Shown here: in pieces, positions 22,246-37,800 of the stretch | Position numbering within the stretch: position 1 is the first letter of the stretch | Layout: every line of letters starts with the position of its first letter | Assembly: GCF_910592395.1 (NCBI RefSeq) | Contig: NC_088318.1 | Location: forward strand, 1,550,001 to 1,614,000 | Length of the DNA: 64,000 nucleotides | Direction of reading: 5' to 3' | Source: Lineus longissimus | Lineage: Eukaryota; Nemertea; Pilidiophora; Heteronemertea; Lineidae | Notes under the pieces: model-generated | Told to the model about the DNA's origin: nothing | The model's input: only the letters and a program-made list of their open reading frames with translations | Database searches by the model: none | Made by a program: the position numbers and the translations under genes

Positions 22246-25200
22246 CTTGCGGGCAACATCAGCTTTATACCTGCGGGCAAAGTTCTTCGGTGAATTCTTA
22301 TTTGGATTGGTATTAGGCCTACTTCTTTCTCAGCGTTTGGTTGGCACTGTGTCATGATCCAGAGAGTATTCCTCCTCCAAGGCAAGGCACAAATGGAATT
22401 GATAGGCCAAGTGATTCCATCCTCAGCCAATACTTAAGTAAATCTAACAACAAAGAATTTATCAAAAACACTGTCAATATTTATTGTCTTGTATTATCAT
22501 ATACAACATCCATGATGTTTTACACTGACCAACTGTCAAAAGAGACAAACACAACTTTCATTCCAGGCAGAGTCGACATCAACAGTATTCGTGATAATAA
22601 ATTAAGTTCTCAACTGAATCCAAGCTTAGCGGACCTTCCTTATTCAGTAAATTTGGATGCATTTATTGTCAGGAAAAGCTCCAAAGATTGAAACCACCTA
22701 CAAGATGAGCTGTATGGTGTGCAGTTGTTGGTACACAAGCGTTTATCGTTGCTAAGTCAAATAAAGGTACTAGGCTCTAACTCACCACCATTGCAATTTC
22801 TGAGTTTTAGAAGCTCTGATAAAACATAATGTAGCATTTTCCACACTGAAGTTACCCATTATATTCAGGAGATTTTAGGGGAATAAGCAAGGAAATATAG
22901 CAAATACCCATGAGGTTTAAGACCCAAGCCTAATGATACACTATAGCATCTTCTCTGCATAAAATGTTGGCAGGTTTGACAGTCGGCGCAGCAGATAAAT
23001 CAAGACTAAAGCTAAATGCACTAGTTTTCTAAGCAGCCAAATAAAACATGATCTACGCCCCAAGTTGCCACAAGTCTAGCTTGTGCTAAGACATCTATAA
23101 AATACACACGCCAATAACGTTAAACTAAACATCTAAGTATGAAATAAGATTATAGATAACATAGTATTAGATAAAATAAAAAAATCTGTTTAATCCGACT
23201 ACTGTGTTATAAAGTCTTGAAAGGGCATGAGTTAAAATTGCTTGTTATAGTAGAAAATTGATTAGTTGTCAGACTATTTTGTAGCTAACAAACAAAAGCG
23301 AGGTTTCTTCTGCTTTTGCTAGTTTTGAGAGCTGACAATAAAACTTAGCAGGGTGATCTTCGTAATTGCATTCAGCAACAACCAATTCTTATCGGCAAAC
23401 ATTATAACAGAGTAGATGGAGTCCACATGGATTAAGTTCCTGGCAGTGCAACACTGCCCCAGTGAGTGGCTCTGTACCGTGCATGTCTGAAACACATTTC
23501 TAAAGTGTCTAAAAAAACATTTTTTAAATATCATACAATAATACTGGTAACCGTAGTAATGGATTGACTCATGTCAGACATTTCATTATGAGTTGGAAGT
23601 TACTTGAGAGATTGGAACAAAAGAAACTTTGCCGAAGATAGTGATGGATATTGTTACTAATACTTGACCTAGTTATTGTTACAATAATTTTGGCAGTCGG
23701 TAGTCACAAGTTGTGCTTCAGATGGCACATGTATTAAATCTAATCTACCGCAGATGAAAATGCTCTCAATGCTATAAAAGCATTGGAAGGCCATTGCCAT
23801 AGTAAAATTGTAAATGCATGCTCATATTATACAACTGATACAGATAAAAATATGCTCTTGATATGTGAATATGCAAATGGCAAATAAACCATGATCTTTC
23901 GCGGAGTTTTATATTCCATGCTACAACAGATCCCTTGATCAAGTCACATGTTCAAGTTCAAAGGTCAACCACTTGGCACAACAGTCAACAGGTAAACCTA
24001 CAACCCATATCTTAATATAATGACTCTCCACCCCCTCAAAAAATTAAATATTGAAGCATAATGTGTTCACTCAATCTTTTGATGAGGACAATTTCACAGA
24101 AATGCACAACCATATTTTTTCATCATTGATTTCCAAACATTCTTCATACCACTATTTACATTGTAGAGCCCAGCTCCTGTCTTTCATATCATTTCTTAAA
24201 TATACACAGTGGGGAATTCAATAAATATTAGGTTCTCCCATAAAATAGTCAACTGCTAAATACAGCAAATATACAAATTTTAGGTTCAGGTAAATCTTCT
24301 CAAGAATATTTTCCATACTAAAGAGTAATTACTCCCTATTTTCTAGTGTTTAGGTGCTAGACAGACATCATGTCTAAGGAGACATGGCATGGTTATCTTC
24401 AGCATTCAGATCCCTTCTTAAAAGCAATCTGGAGTCTACCATCCCCAAGATGAAGCAAGCCTTTTTACAAGCGAAACAAGTGGCAATAAAGCGAAAGCGA
24501 AATTTTGTAACCCATTCAGTAGCCACAGAGGACAGAGAGGACCAAAACTTTTTCAAGTTCATATACAGTAAAGCTAACCCTTCTATTGCGCGTCTATTCA
24601 CAATTCTTGTGTATGTGAATAGCAAACAATGGAAGCATCCCGAGCTTTCAGAGGTATTGCATCTGTTGATTACTCTGCAACCAAGTCCAAGATGGCTCAG
24701 TAAAGTCCAAAACTTGAGGGTCAAGATGCAATGGGAGGTGGACAGCTTCTCCCCACCTTACCTCACAGTTTACTATCTCTGATGCACACCTAGACAGCTC
24801 AGCTACGATCCTAACCTTAATGTATTTGACTGTGGAACTGAAGGAGCGATACGCCACCACAAAGAGTAAAAAGACTGCCACCATGGGATGAACCGTGGGC
24901 ACAGACGGGACAAGACTTTAGCTGCCACCTTTGATCCGATACATAGAAATGCTAAACCAGCCCTAGGCCTTTACACCAAACATAATAGACTTCACCACAA
25001 AAAAATCTGTTTTGCTTAACTTACGAGTTGAATGGAGAGGATTGTAAAATGGACGCATGGATTTGGAATGTCGAGAATTTGGACGGTTTGTTTTGAGCAA
25101 AACATTTACAAAAGATTTTATCGGAGAAGGTAAATTAGGAACGACTTCTTCCCGGTGTATATCAGATAAGGTTTTTGGGAACGTCTCCAGCCGGTATAAT

Positions 25201-25872
25201 CATCCCAGAAAAATAGTTCCACTGGGAGAGAAGCCAAAATGTAAAAAAATACTTTGTAACGATTGTACATATTTCACACCGGACTGGAATTCTTATACAT
25301 TTTAAAATATTGAGTACTGTGTTACATCCTCCATGCTTCATGAAATCAAACATATCATTAGCATATCTCCAAAGTTGTTTGAACATATCTTTAACCCTCT
25401 GATGTCCTCAACAGAGCTGAAGTGACTTCATGACTTCAACTTGTTTACATATGAGCAATCGTCCTGGGTCAGATGACCCATCCAGTCTTTCCGTCTGCCC
25501 CAATCACGGGACACAACTTGTCTCTTCCCCTTTCTTTATGAATTGTTCATGTTTTTGGTGAGATTTTCGGTGATAAGGCTCTTGGTGAGAGTGATCGAAG
25601 ACGTTCTAACTGCATAGATAGGGAGCGCACTTTATCGGACCAGTATTCGCTGCTCTGCTGGAGTTGGATGGATAACTGAAAAGAAGAGGAAACACATGAA
25701 TTTCTGTCTTGTCAAGTCTCTGGTCAACAGAGGTAGTTCTTCAAAGGTACAGTAACTGGCCTATTGAGGAGAATGTATTCCTCACACAAGATGAGGTCAA
25801 TGCCAGATATTCGGCACCTCTAAAGAACCTAGCAGGAGTCAATACTGCATCTTCACCTCATAGATATCTCCT
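22246..25872. other. 3.6-kb non-coding stretch downstream of the coiled-coil gene
   Basis: AT-rich with no strongly supported exon. It should contain the 3' end of the large minus-strand coiled-coil gene. At about 24790-24960 on the minus strand several AG acceptors precede short frames, one of which would encode a hydrophobic run (MVAVFLLFVVAY). This could be an alternative terminal exon, but the phase choice is unresolved. Open frames at 24384-24782 overlap on both strands and show no recognised domain. Confidence 0.35.
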
Positions 25873-28800
25873 TCAATTGACTAGGCTCGTCATCGACTGG
25901 CCTTGACTCCGACCCGGACCTACCTCTCCTACTCTCTGTATCCAGTAAGATTTGTCCAACGATGAAGGGTCATTCACACCAGACTCCTCCATAGCATTCG
26001 TAATCACAGACCGCAGCTAAAATGAATAGACGAAATTGTTTAAAATGTCTTCCAACTATCAAAACTTTTCAGAGCAATCAAGAAACTGATCTAAAGTATA
26101 TTTTCTAGTTTATTCAAAATTTCTATATTTTGATGATTCGTAAAAATTTCCGAAATTTTTTTTTTACTGATTATGAAAATTCTTGACAATGATATTTTGT
26201 TTTTCTCCTGTAAGGCCTAAGACAGAAAGTGAGGCCCTTACCTTCTCCGATTCTAAGCCTTTGGTTGGTGACCTTGAGCCATCAGACGCCTCCTGAGACA
26301 ACAACAAACAGGCAGACGATATAGTAAACAATGCAGACAGACGATGAGACTAATGACAATAGAGAGCATGATCAAGGTTCATGACTACATGGAGAGCACT
26401 ATGGTCAACCATTTTCAATACAACAGCAAAGTTTTGGGTCAAACTTCTTAAAAGCCAAATGTTCTACAGGAGTATAAATTCACCCTGATGGAGTAACAAA
26501 TTTAAAACATGGTATCCAGTGTGATTTGTTTTTGCCCTTTGTATCTGTATGGTTCACCAAAGTTGATAGAAAGCTAACATGCACAGCTACAAAATGCAAA
26601 ACGTTTCAAACTCGGTAGGTATTCTATAAGTTTCATGGGTATCGCTACTGCCCGAGTGGCATCTGATGTGAAAAGCTGACAAATCTAATGTCTCAAGAGT
26701 AACGTTTTGACTAAGACTAAGAGGTTGAGACTGAGGAAATGAGTTACATCAGAACAGAAGAAGGCTAAACTGAAGTAACTGTAGCGCAACTACACCACAA
26801 TACATAACACAAAGGATAGGCTGAAATATAAACTTGACCACTTATTGATTTGGTGACAAAAAATGTCCTATTTAAACCATTATTTCCACACAGAGTCATT
26901 ATCCTATTCACTCAATTAATCCTGTTCTAAATGAAATGTACCATTTCCCCTGTGACAATTCAGTAGACAACAATGGAATCAGGCCAGGCTTACTTTTAGA
27001 ATAGAGGCCTCAACCTGTTTACTGAACCCAGCATGGTAATAAACATGGACTGACTCCATAGCGACCCACTGAAGCAGGACAACTCACAATGCTTCATTTC
27101 TCCCATAAATCACCACGCTAAGGCCTCAGAGACATGATTTCATAGGACATTTTTTGAGACACCCCAAACAAGTTCATCAACGCAAACCTACCACATCTCT
27201 TCCTTGGTCCAGCAGCAGCTGATAAGCCCGTGATTCCATCTGACTCTTCAAGCTTTTAATCAGTTCTTCCTTGCTCTCGAGCTGTAGCTGTAGACTCTGT
27301 CGCTGTGCTGTCTCTCGCTCAAGCTCGGCCCGTGAACGCATGTTGTCTTTCTGTAGCGCACTCAGTTGCTGGTTTAAATGCTGAACATTGCTGACGTTAA
27401 GTGTTAAACGTTGATGGAGATCTTCAATGGTGGCAAGTTTGTCTTTTAGTTCGTAATCTTGCTCGTTTCTGAAAGTGACATAAACATACTTGAGTGAAGG
27501 TATTTTTGCTGCCCACTTTGTCTTTGGTCAGAAGTAGAGAACCCATTCTATGAAAACAATGACGATAAATTCCCCTTGATGGGTTATCAGTCATAAGATA
27601 TTTTTGAACAAACAGTAGATTGAAACAATGACTCCCACTTGAACTCGGTACGGCTGATGGCTGAAGAGCCTCGTATGATGAAAGAGTGATGACGACAAAT
27701 CTGTGAGTTGAAGTTCGCAAGTGGGATATTACGACGGCCACACAGCTGGAACCCTGTTCAAATACTCAGAAACTATGGTGAGGTTCCACATAGCCAACCT
27801 TTGAATAGTTCCTCTCGGTACAATAAGAATCTTGTGCTGGCTACTTACTCATGCTCCTCCAGTCTGTTCTTGAGCTGATTGAGCAGCATCTGCTGATGAG
27901 ACGAGTGACTCTGAAGTGCCTTCAGCTTCTCTGAATCGATCCTGCGGTCATCCAACTCATTCTTAAACCGGTTGTTCTGCTTCTGGAGAGTGGCCACTTG
28001 GTCCATTAAATGCTCTTTCTCTGTGGTCAACGCCATGATGGCTTTGCTCTGATCCCGGATTTTGGTTCCCAACTTTTCATTTGCTTGCCTGTGGAATATG
28101 AGAATACAGGATACATAAATCAGTGACTTGGATACTGAACACGATTGACGGTGACGAATAATTTGCAAGAGAAGAAACAAGGTGTGTTAAAGAGCCAATG
28201 TGAAGGTGTTCCCCAGGACAACAAAGAGGCCAAGTCAATATCATCAACTGAGCATGTGTGTTAAGTTCACTGGCTGAGCATGTTGAGTACCCGTAAATGA
28301 ACTGTGAAGTGGACATCTGAGATCAGGCAGGGTCAGGTGATTCCCAAGTGGCTGGATAACTGAAGCGTCTTCCACTACTGCCCCATTCTGGAAATAAGAA
28401 CTAACAATTCACTTACTTTTGCTCGTGAACCCACGTATTGACATTCTGCACGACCATCTCACTTTCACGGTGAAGGCGGTCACCGTTGCATCTTGCCTCA
28501 TCCAGAGCTACCCGCAGATTCTGCATCTCTTCAGCTGCATTGTGGTACTTCTGTTTCTGCAACTCAATTTCGTCTTTGAGGCGGTCGCTCTGGAATAGTC
28601 AAATTGGATTCAAAATTTTTTCAAAAATAAAAGCATTTTTTGAAAATGGTCACGATCTTCATTTGGCCAACACCAAAAAAATCTGAGTCATAACAAAAAC
28701 TGATGTTTCATGATGAAATTTGCCACTGCTGTCTCCTATTAACAACATGTTAAGACAACTGGGGGAAGGTCCCATCACTTGCGAGTCAAAAGCAGGCTTG

Positions 28801-31800
28801 TAACTTACATCTTCAATTCTGTTCCTGTATTTCTCCTGCAACGAGTTCAACTCCACTTTCATCAGCATGACTTCCTCCTCTCGTATCGAGAGCTCCTGGA
28901 GACTCTGCTTGTGACGATTCTGAGCACTGACAATCTCCTCCTGCAGGCCGTGGAGCCGGTCTTCATAGATGTGAAGCTCATCTTCAGATGCCCGGTTCAA
29001 GTCTTGCACTTTTTTCAGCTCTGACCGTAATTTTCTCATCTTGTCCTCATACGCTGCAATCTTAAAGTCACATATGGACATAAGGATGTTGCTCCAACAG
29101 ACACTTAAGACTTAACCATGAGCTAATTTCTGGATGTCCACAGTGGCCAATCACAATGAATATACATCTACAACCTACACAGGCAGAAGTTCCCCTCATA
29201 GAAGTTTTTAAAAAGTTTTCAAACTTAAGCTGGACCAAACGTTCAAATCCAAATGACTTAAACTTACCTCTTCAGCCATAGAGTTGTTTTGTTGCTGAAT
29301 CCGTGATAACTCTGATCTCTGAGTGGCCACCTGTTTGGAGCGCTCAGACAACTGCTCCATGGCCTCCTTGTGGTGGCCTTGCACTGTGCTCAGTTGAACC
29401 TTCAGGTCCTGTACTGCCTGATGCTTGGCTTGAAGCTGGAAACAATAAAGATGTCAACTGATTGAAGAGACCGGAGCAGAACCGCACTGAGCCAGGGGCT
29501 GTTTGAATGAGTTCGATGAAGATCAACCTGTCTGATCTTGGATGAGCTGAATGAAGTAGACACATACATTTCACCTGAAATTGAGAAGTGCAGTCTTTGA
29601 CGATACATACCTCAGCGTGTGTTTGTTTATACATGTCCTGGCTTTTAGCGATGTCTCCCTGGAGCTGGACCAAAGTCTCCTCATATCTCTCCACCTCCTG
29701 CGCGTGATGTTCACTCTGCTTCTGTGCCGTGACGAGGTTCATCTTAGCGACACGCAACTGACCATCTCGATCGGCTAAGTCTTCCTTCAGTGATCGCATC
29801 TTCTGTTGCATGATCTCGATCTCTTCTCGGAGGGCAAGACATTGGTCTTCTCGGTCCTTCAGCTGAGAGAAACAAGGCAATGGAAAGTGTGACAATACTT
29901 AAACTAACTGCTAAGCCAATACTTAGCGTCTTGTAAAACTCAAGGAGACCGGTGGTGTACTGGTTAGGGTCCAGACTCTCAATCCCAAGCCTGTTCTGGC
30001 TACTGCTTAGTTCATCACAGGTCGAGCACAAATGAGCACTGCAAGAGCAGCTTCTTGAAACCTGGAATGCTTCTTTGGTTTATGATCACGACAGCTGTTG
30101 AGAAGACCTATGTGACAGACCGTTGTCATCAAAATGTGGTACATAAAACCTGACGTCATTATGACGATGAAAGCAGTCACTGCTCTCTTCAATATGACAT
30201 TTATTAACATACACTTACCTTACTAGACAACTCTCTGACCTGTTTCTGATATTGGTCAATATCACTCTGGAGTTCCCCGACAAGTTTCTTACTCTGCACC
30301 AGCTGTTTGCTGACGTCTTGTTGTCGATTGCGCTCAGCACGGAGTTCAGTCTGGAGCTGCGTCAGGAGGAGATCCTGCTGCTCAACCTGAAAGAGGAAAC
30401 GAGAAAAGATGATGATTTGTGATTTTCTTAAAAAGAAATAATCCATCAAACCATGCCACTCCACAATTTGAGGTCACTAGACACTACGGCCACTGAGCGA
30501 AACTGTAGATTGGGTTCAACATCAAACTTTCCCTGAATGGGATTCTTGCTAACAGGTTCTTTATCTTTTCATCTCATGATAGGTGAAGTATCTTGCCCAA
30601 GCACTAATACCACGACCAGTTAACGTACCTGATCAGACAGCATCTTTTCCTGTTGCTTAGCACCATCAAGCTCCACCTCTAATTTATGCGCCTGCTGTTT
30701 GTACGCCAGGCCCTCCTGCACTGCATTGTGGGTCTCCTCCTTCGTACTAATCAGATCCTTGCGCAGTTTATCGATCAGTGACTTCTGTGTTGCGAGCTCA
30801 TCTTCAGCGCTCTCCAATCGTTCTTTCAATGTTTTGATTTCCGTCTGCGCCTTCCTGTTCGTCTGCTCGTGCCGTACGACGTCTGTCACGCTGTTGCTGA
30901 GTTGTTCCTGTGTTGTCATTAGGCTCTGCTCCATTAGCATGAGTTTCTCCTCATGGTGGGCGAGCTAAGGGTAAAAGAAAGTGGATGAAACCACATGATA
31001 ATCCCTTACAAACTGGACAAAATCTGTGCACAATCAAAAAGTACACAAAAGAGTACATCAAACATGTAGGTTCAAATCCATCATAGAAGATAACTGATGA
31101 AAATCAAAATCTTGCTCAAAGTTGCCAGCAAGGTCCATGAGGCAAGTTCAAGACATAATTTCAATATTGATCAAGTCTCACCTCCTGAGCACACTCCCTG
31201 AACTGGTTCCTGGCTTCAGAGATTTCGTTCCGCAGATGATCGATGGTTTGTTTCTGTTCAGTGACCTGATTCTCTGCGAGGCGATGGTCTTTCTTCACGT
31301 TGTGTATGTCCATCTTCAGATCTCTAATGTTGCTCTCTAACTTTTCAATCTGTAATGAATATGATGAAATTTCACAAGCGGTCAAGACCCAATTCATGAG
31401 TAACATGCTTGAAATTCATCATATCATCTGATATCGCGCCCCAGTCAAAGTCAGTTAGATGAAGTAATAACTTACTGATCTTATCTTGGATAGTGCACAA
31501 GACCGGCAAAGAAAAGCACAGATTTGATCAGACAGCATACAAACAGATCAGACAGAAAATAAATGGATCTGATCTTAAACATATCTTGACAAGTAATATA
31601 ATATTACCTCATCGACTTTAGCATTGATGTCCTCCTTGAGCGTCTTTGTGTCAAGGTCACCACGGCGGAGTTGCTCATTCCTCACATTCACGTCCTGCTC
31701 GAGCGCCTGGTTATGGTTCTTGGTGTTGAGTAGCTCCGTATCGAGTGATCGCACCTGCTCCTCCAGCTTGGACACCTCCGTCTTGTGTCGCTGTTGACTG

Positions 31801-34800
31801 GAGGCCATGTTCATCTGGAGCTGCTGGAGGCTATTCTCCATGCGCGAGATCTGGAAATGTCATATTCAAATTGTAAATCATCGCAGAAAAGGTTCACAGT
31901 CTCATCAACAAAACAATAATACTGTAAACAATGAAATATCGTATCATTCCAAACGGGATCTTCTTCTTGTGTGTTCTCAGGTGGACCATTCTAATGGTGC
32001 TCAATCGCACGACCCAACAATATTGCTTTGCTTTATGAAGACACACATAGAATCTAACAGTCCCTCACCTCTTTGGCAGCGCTATTCTTCTGTTCCCTGA
32101 GACCAGCCAGCTCCACCTTGAGAGCGTTGATGTGTTCAGTGAGGTCAGAGACTTGATGGGTCTTAATATCCAACTGACTCCTCACATCCATCACATCGTA
32201 CTCAAGCTGCTGGATGTGTTCCTCTTTCTCTTTGTACTGGAAACATAAACAAGGAAATATAAGTCACAACCTTTACTTGAGACCTTGGGCAAGTCCATTT
32301 ACCTCAATTGCCACATTAGAGACAGATATTCTTTGACCCTGGTACTTATGCCTAAGTGAGGAACATCAGATGCCCTTTTTTTCATCACAGGACTTCTATT
32401 ATTGCCATTTACGTCACAACATTGTTTTCAGTGAAAATGTGATAACATGGCAGACGATCGTGATGAAATCGCAAAAGAGACCTTCAGTGTAAGTTTGTGA
32501 GGGACTTCTCCGCCCTCGCCAATAGGAGAGTCACTAGACAAATAACCCAATTGACCCTCAACCATAGTGACAATCATGGCTACAACAGTGAAGACAAAAG
32601 GAGGCCTATATCACAACTTACCTCAGAATCCGGATGATGATGGTGCTCCTTATACCGCACAAGGTCACTGTGATTCAGCTTCGCCTTGTCTTCAAACTGA
32701 GCGGCCTGAAAAACAGATGAAGGCTCGTTGTCACAAAGATCAAAGATGCTCTATTGTTGTGCCAGACAGATAGGTACAAGAGGGTGCCTGTAGAACATCT
32801 GACAGAGCATGTAAGAAGCATACACTGTCCCACATTTTTGGAAACATTTGTATCAAGAAAATCAAGATTGTACATTATTTCGTTTTGAAATCACAAAGGA
32901 TACTATGTCATGGTGAGCCTTATGTTATTTAAACCCTGATAGAAGAGAGATAGATGTGTCCATGGAAGTGTGGTAAGATGGGTTTGGAGAACATACCCCG
33001 CCGATAACTTTTCAAGTCTTCATACCACATTGATATAACCTGCCACCCTGTTATTGCAGCAGCCAACACCAGTGAGAATATCATAGAGTGACTACCAGGT
33101 ATCAAAGGTGGAAGAAACGACTGATGTGTGTGAATGAGTCAGAGAGTGCAGTAAATGTTTGTGTGTTACATCTTGGTTCCGTTTTGTTGAGAGATGCATT
33201 ACATGTAAAGTTAGAGTGTTTGTTATTACGTTACATTACATTACAGTATTGTTAGTGACACAAGCTTGGTACATTTGCTGATAGAAAAATTCACGCAGAA
33301 TTACACTTTCCATGATATTTGACGCTGGTGTTATTAGTTTATGCACTGTTTATTTAAGAGAGAGAGTCTGATTAGTCTATGTGAAAGGACTTAATTAGTA
33401 ATGCATTCACATGCAACCAAATTGTTCATGTTTGTGATGAAAGCCGACCACCAAATGGAAAAGGAACAAAATCAATGATTGGAATGAAAAAGAGCAACCA
33501 CAGCCAGTGCAAGAAGAATTCCCATCCCCTCATCTAACAAACCAAACCAGGGCCTTTCCCCTCCAGGATAACCAAAAAACGTGTTCTTCATGCAGATTTT
33601 GGCTGACATTTACATATAGACAAATCACAAGAGGTGTTCCCCTCCCTCCCCATGACCAAAATGCAAGCTTCAGGCCTGCAAACAGAGGGTGAGGAGTCCA
33701 ATCCAATCTATGGGAGCGCAAGATCTCATTTTGTAAGTCAGTCACAATTTCTACCAGGGTCAATACGACACCCATAAACAAACAACTGTCACATTGGTCA
33801 CATTACCAGACTTGTGTCTGTTATTTTCTTAGTGAATTACATGCAGGCGACAAAATTAGAGCAGACTTGACAATTATTAAGTCTACTACAGCAATATTTC
33901 ATGTAAATGACAGTCCAGTTATTGTCTGCACGTCAATCAATGGCGATTTCCGTGGACACCTACACTGAATCCAACACCATTGCATGACATTCAAAGCAGG
34001 GCATTCGCGCAACAAGATAAAACATCTTACACTCTGACTGACTGGGTATTTGTACCGTTGCCTTATACCCAATCGTCCCCTAAGGTAATCCTCCTAAAGG
34101 GATGAAAATTACATTTATTCGAAGACATATTGCGAGCAAATATTCTCTCACTTTTCACTTTCAGCTGTCTCTCAACTAAATATTGAATGGCCAATGGCAT
34201 GTTGGGAAAATGATGAGTTTTAAAGCCCTGCTGGTATAAGGGAGGCTATTGCCTGAAGTAATTCATGGAAAGTATTGTTGAGGTGTTGATGGAACAGAGG
34301 AGTACAGATAGTGTCTCTACAGGAACATTGTACAGAAAGGAGACCAGTTAAATATCTTCACTTCATGATGTCTCATCTTCAGTCGTGAGGTTGAGCTCTC
34401 GTGAGGTTCTATCGACTGTGCCAGGATACACTGATGAGACCAGACTTACGCCAAGGTGGTTTCATCGCTCAAAGTGCTTCACAGGATGAATCAGGCTGGA
34501 ATTTACGGCTGCAATATGTGCATGCAATAAAAAGATGGCTGAATCTTTCAACCGGAAAGGTATTTTTCTAGCTTACCTCTCTATGCCTTTCCTCCAGTTT
34601 GTCTTTGAGATCAACAACAGCGTCCTCAGCCTTGCCGAGTCTTTCGTACGTCTTGCGCAACTCATCCTGGGAGAGATTCAACTCGTTCGTTAACTGTTCA
34701 ATGATGTCTTCACAGTGTGCAATCTGATGCACCTTGTCCTCCAGCTGTTTGGAGAAGTTCTCCAGTTCTAATTGCTGTTTCTCGATACATGAATCCGCAT

Positions 34801-37800
34801 CTATTTCCTGAAGAAGAGCACGAAACAATTTAAGGACTGGTTGACTGAGTGGCAATTTGGTTTATAAGATTGACCGTGAAAACAATAATACCATTAGCAA
34901 CTGCTGGATAATAACTTTCAAATGAATGGTCAGGGTGTCAGGTTTTTACAGTTCTGAACTCCTGTTTTATGGAGAAAATCAACTGCTCTGATTGCTGCGA
35001 GATCTCAGCACCTAAGCGAGAGTGATTCTTGGATGCAAAGAAGACACAGACATCACCTACCCGACTCCTTCCCTCTGACAGCCTCTCCTGCAGATTCTTC
35101 ACCGTCTCCTCAAGATGGACCAGCTGGTGCGACATCTGGTTATACTTCTGTTTATAGTTGTTGAGACCTTCCTCCAGCTTCATCACCACTTCTTTCTGTT
35201 GTTCACTCTGGTCTTCGAGGATCATGATCCGCTGGCGTGACTCGGTCAGGGCCATGTCTTGGTGACGCATCGTGTCTTGGTGACGAGCCATCTGAAACAG
35301 AGGACGATCACGTCTCAAGTCAAGAACAAATAGCATCAACCATACCTTGGATCACAACGTACGTCTGCCTCTTGAGCTTTTGCTTTCAGACCAAACACCG
35401 GCTTCAAATCACAAGTGGACCAATTCCATCTGCATCCATTGAGTTAAAGATATCATCCCAGCTCAAAAACGGCAGATTCCAGATGACAACTAATAAAACT
35501 GCACCTCAGATTAAGGATGTGCTGTCATGAGGACAACTTACCTCAGAGTCAGATAGCTCAAGTTGTGCCCTTGACCTCCCTATCTCCTCCTGCATGGCAT
35601 CGATGGCCGCCCTCTGATCTGCACACACGTGATGCTGATCTCGCAGCTCATTCCTGACCGCCTCCGCTTCCTCTTGCAATATCTGGATATCCTGTTGATA
35701 GCGCGCCACCTCTTCTGTGTGGGACGTACGAGCCATCTGGAGGTCGGCCTTGATCTGGTCGATGGTCTTCATGTGATTCTTGATCTCCTGGAGAGAGATC
35801 TGGTGGTCGTGGTGAAGCTGAGCGATCGTCTTCTCGCTGTTGTTGTTCTAAAGAATGAAAGAGAACACATGGTTGAAGACATGACGAAACGGACAGAATA
35901 AAACTCTTTTTCGATCCTTAAAATCCGAAAGCTACGACCCCAGTAACTCGGAATCCACAGGCACTCCACATACCTTTTCCTCCTTGAGTTCAAGCTGCGA
36001 CAACATCTGACGAATCTCACTCTGACATTCCTTCAGCCGCGTGTTCAACCGCTGAACTTCTGTGTCACGGATTGTCAACTGAAACCAAACAACAAACAAA
36101 TTTCAGAAATATCAAAGTCACTGTCATACGATGTTCGAATACTGTCCAATCAGTCTCCTTTATGCTGGAGTTTTTGCAAACCAAGATTTCACGTATCTTG
36201 TCAGCAATACCACAGCAGAATGCAGGTACGGTATAAGCATGACAGGTAACTGGGGGCATATAATGGTTAGACGAGATAGCTTTAGGTTCAAGAAGTCAAG
36301 CTCCAGTCCTCACATCTCTAACAGTGAAATCACCTTACCTCTTCAAGAGCACCATTGTATTTCTGTTGAGCTGTGTCCAACTCAGTCTTGATCTTGACAA
36401 TGTTCTGATCTCGGTTGTTCACTTCTTTCTGGCACGTCCTGTGTTTTTCTTGAGATATGGTCAACTCGAGCTCCACATGGTGGACCTTATCTTGAATCCT
36501 GAGCATATCGGACTGAAGCTGCTGTACCAACTCATTCAGTTCCGAGTTTTCTGTTTTCAGTTTCTCGATGAAGTCCTCTTGACGGATCACCTATAATGGA
36601 AATGGAAATGAATACAAATCAAGAAGAAGTGACGACTGTGGGTACATGTGTGTCTCAATGTCGTTTCAATTTGATCTGGATTATGACTCTCCCCTGGATT
36701 TCTCTGCTCAAGCCATTGGCTGCTCTGTCAAGCCAAATCACTTCAGTCCTCCCTCTTCTGTTTTGTGAAGCCCAGCTGATTCAATCGTGGCTGGATACCT
36801 GAACACCCAGGGCTGGCCCAGTACTGGCTTCGTTTCCATCACGAAAGGTGCTGACAATATAGGCGGTGAATTCGTTTCACTTGAATGTACCTCATCATAA
36901 CAAGCTGAGTATTGGGTCTGTGACTCAACAAGATCTTCCTGCAGCTGTTTGATGCTCTCCTCCCTCTGGTTGATCTCGTCGTCTGCTCGCCTCTTGGTGT
37001 CCTCAAGGTCAATCTGAGACTGGGTGAGAGCGTCCTGGAGTCGCTTGATGGTCTCGGACTGTTTATGGAGCTAGAAAAGGTGAACAGAATCAATCAGTTA
37101 AGAGCAGTTTTTGGGATGAATATACTGCTAGAAGAGCATGCTGAAGACTACTCGCGATCTGTTTACACTTGCAGATATGTGACAGAGTGAATATTTCCCC
37201 TAGAACACACAACTCCGAGAAGAGTTATCGTTTCCCACATCCATCATATCTAAATCTGCACTCTTTCAAGCTACTCACCTCTTGTGACTTGTCATGGTTC
37301 TTCTGGCGTATCTTGTTAGTCTCAGCGCTCAGTTTCTGCAGCATCTCGTCACGGTGCTGCAGTTTGACCACGAGTTCCCGATGCTGTCTCTTGAGGAGAT
37401 CGGCATCAGCCTTCACTTGGTCGATAAGCTCCTCCTTCATTTTAATCTGAAGAGAAACACAGTCATCAATTGCAAATCAATCAATTACAGATCAATCAGA
37501 CAGTGATAGGAGTTGGAGAGGGGCGGACTGGTCAAATAGTTAAGGTTTCAGGTCCATAATTCGAAAACTTTGGGTAAGATCAGATGCATCACTTGTCACT
37601 ATAGGCCTCTGACTTCCACGTCTTGCAAGACATCAAACCCATCATCCTTGTATCTGCTGCATATGCTATTATGAGCAGTAGATCCCTTCTAGTGAGACAC
37701 ACACTTATCATGTGATGGACTAAGGCATATTGTAACAACTTACATTATGGGTCAAGTTCTCTTCGACGGCTTGATACCGTGAGATCTCCATACCAAGCTC

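Noticed and set aside
24384-24782. 132-codon plus-strand frame opposite two minus-strand frames
   Set aside because: Several overlapping frames on both strands, no family similarity and no splice or poly(A) context.
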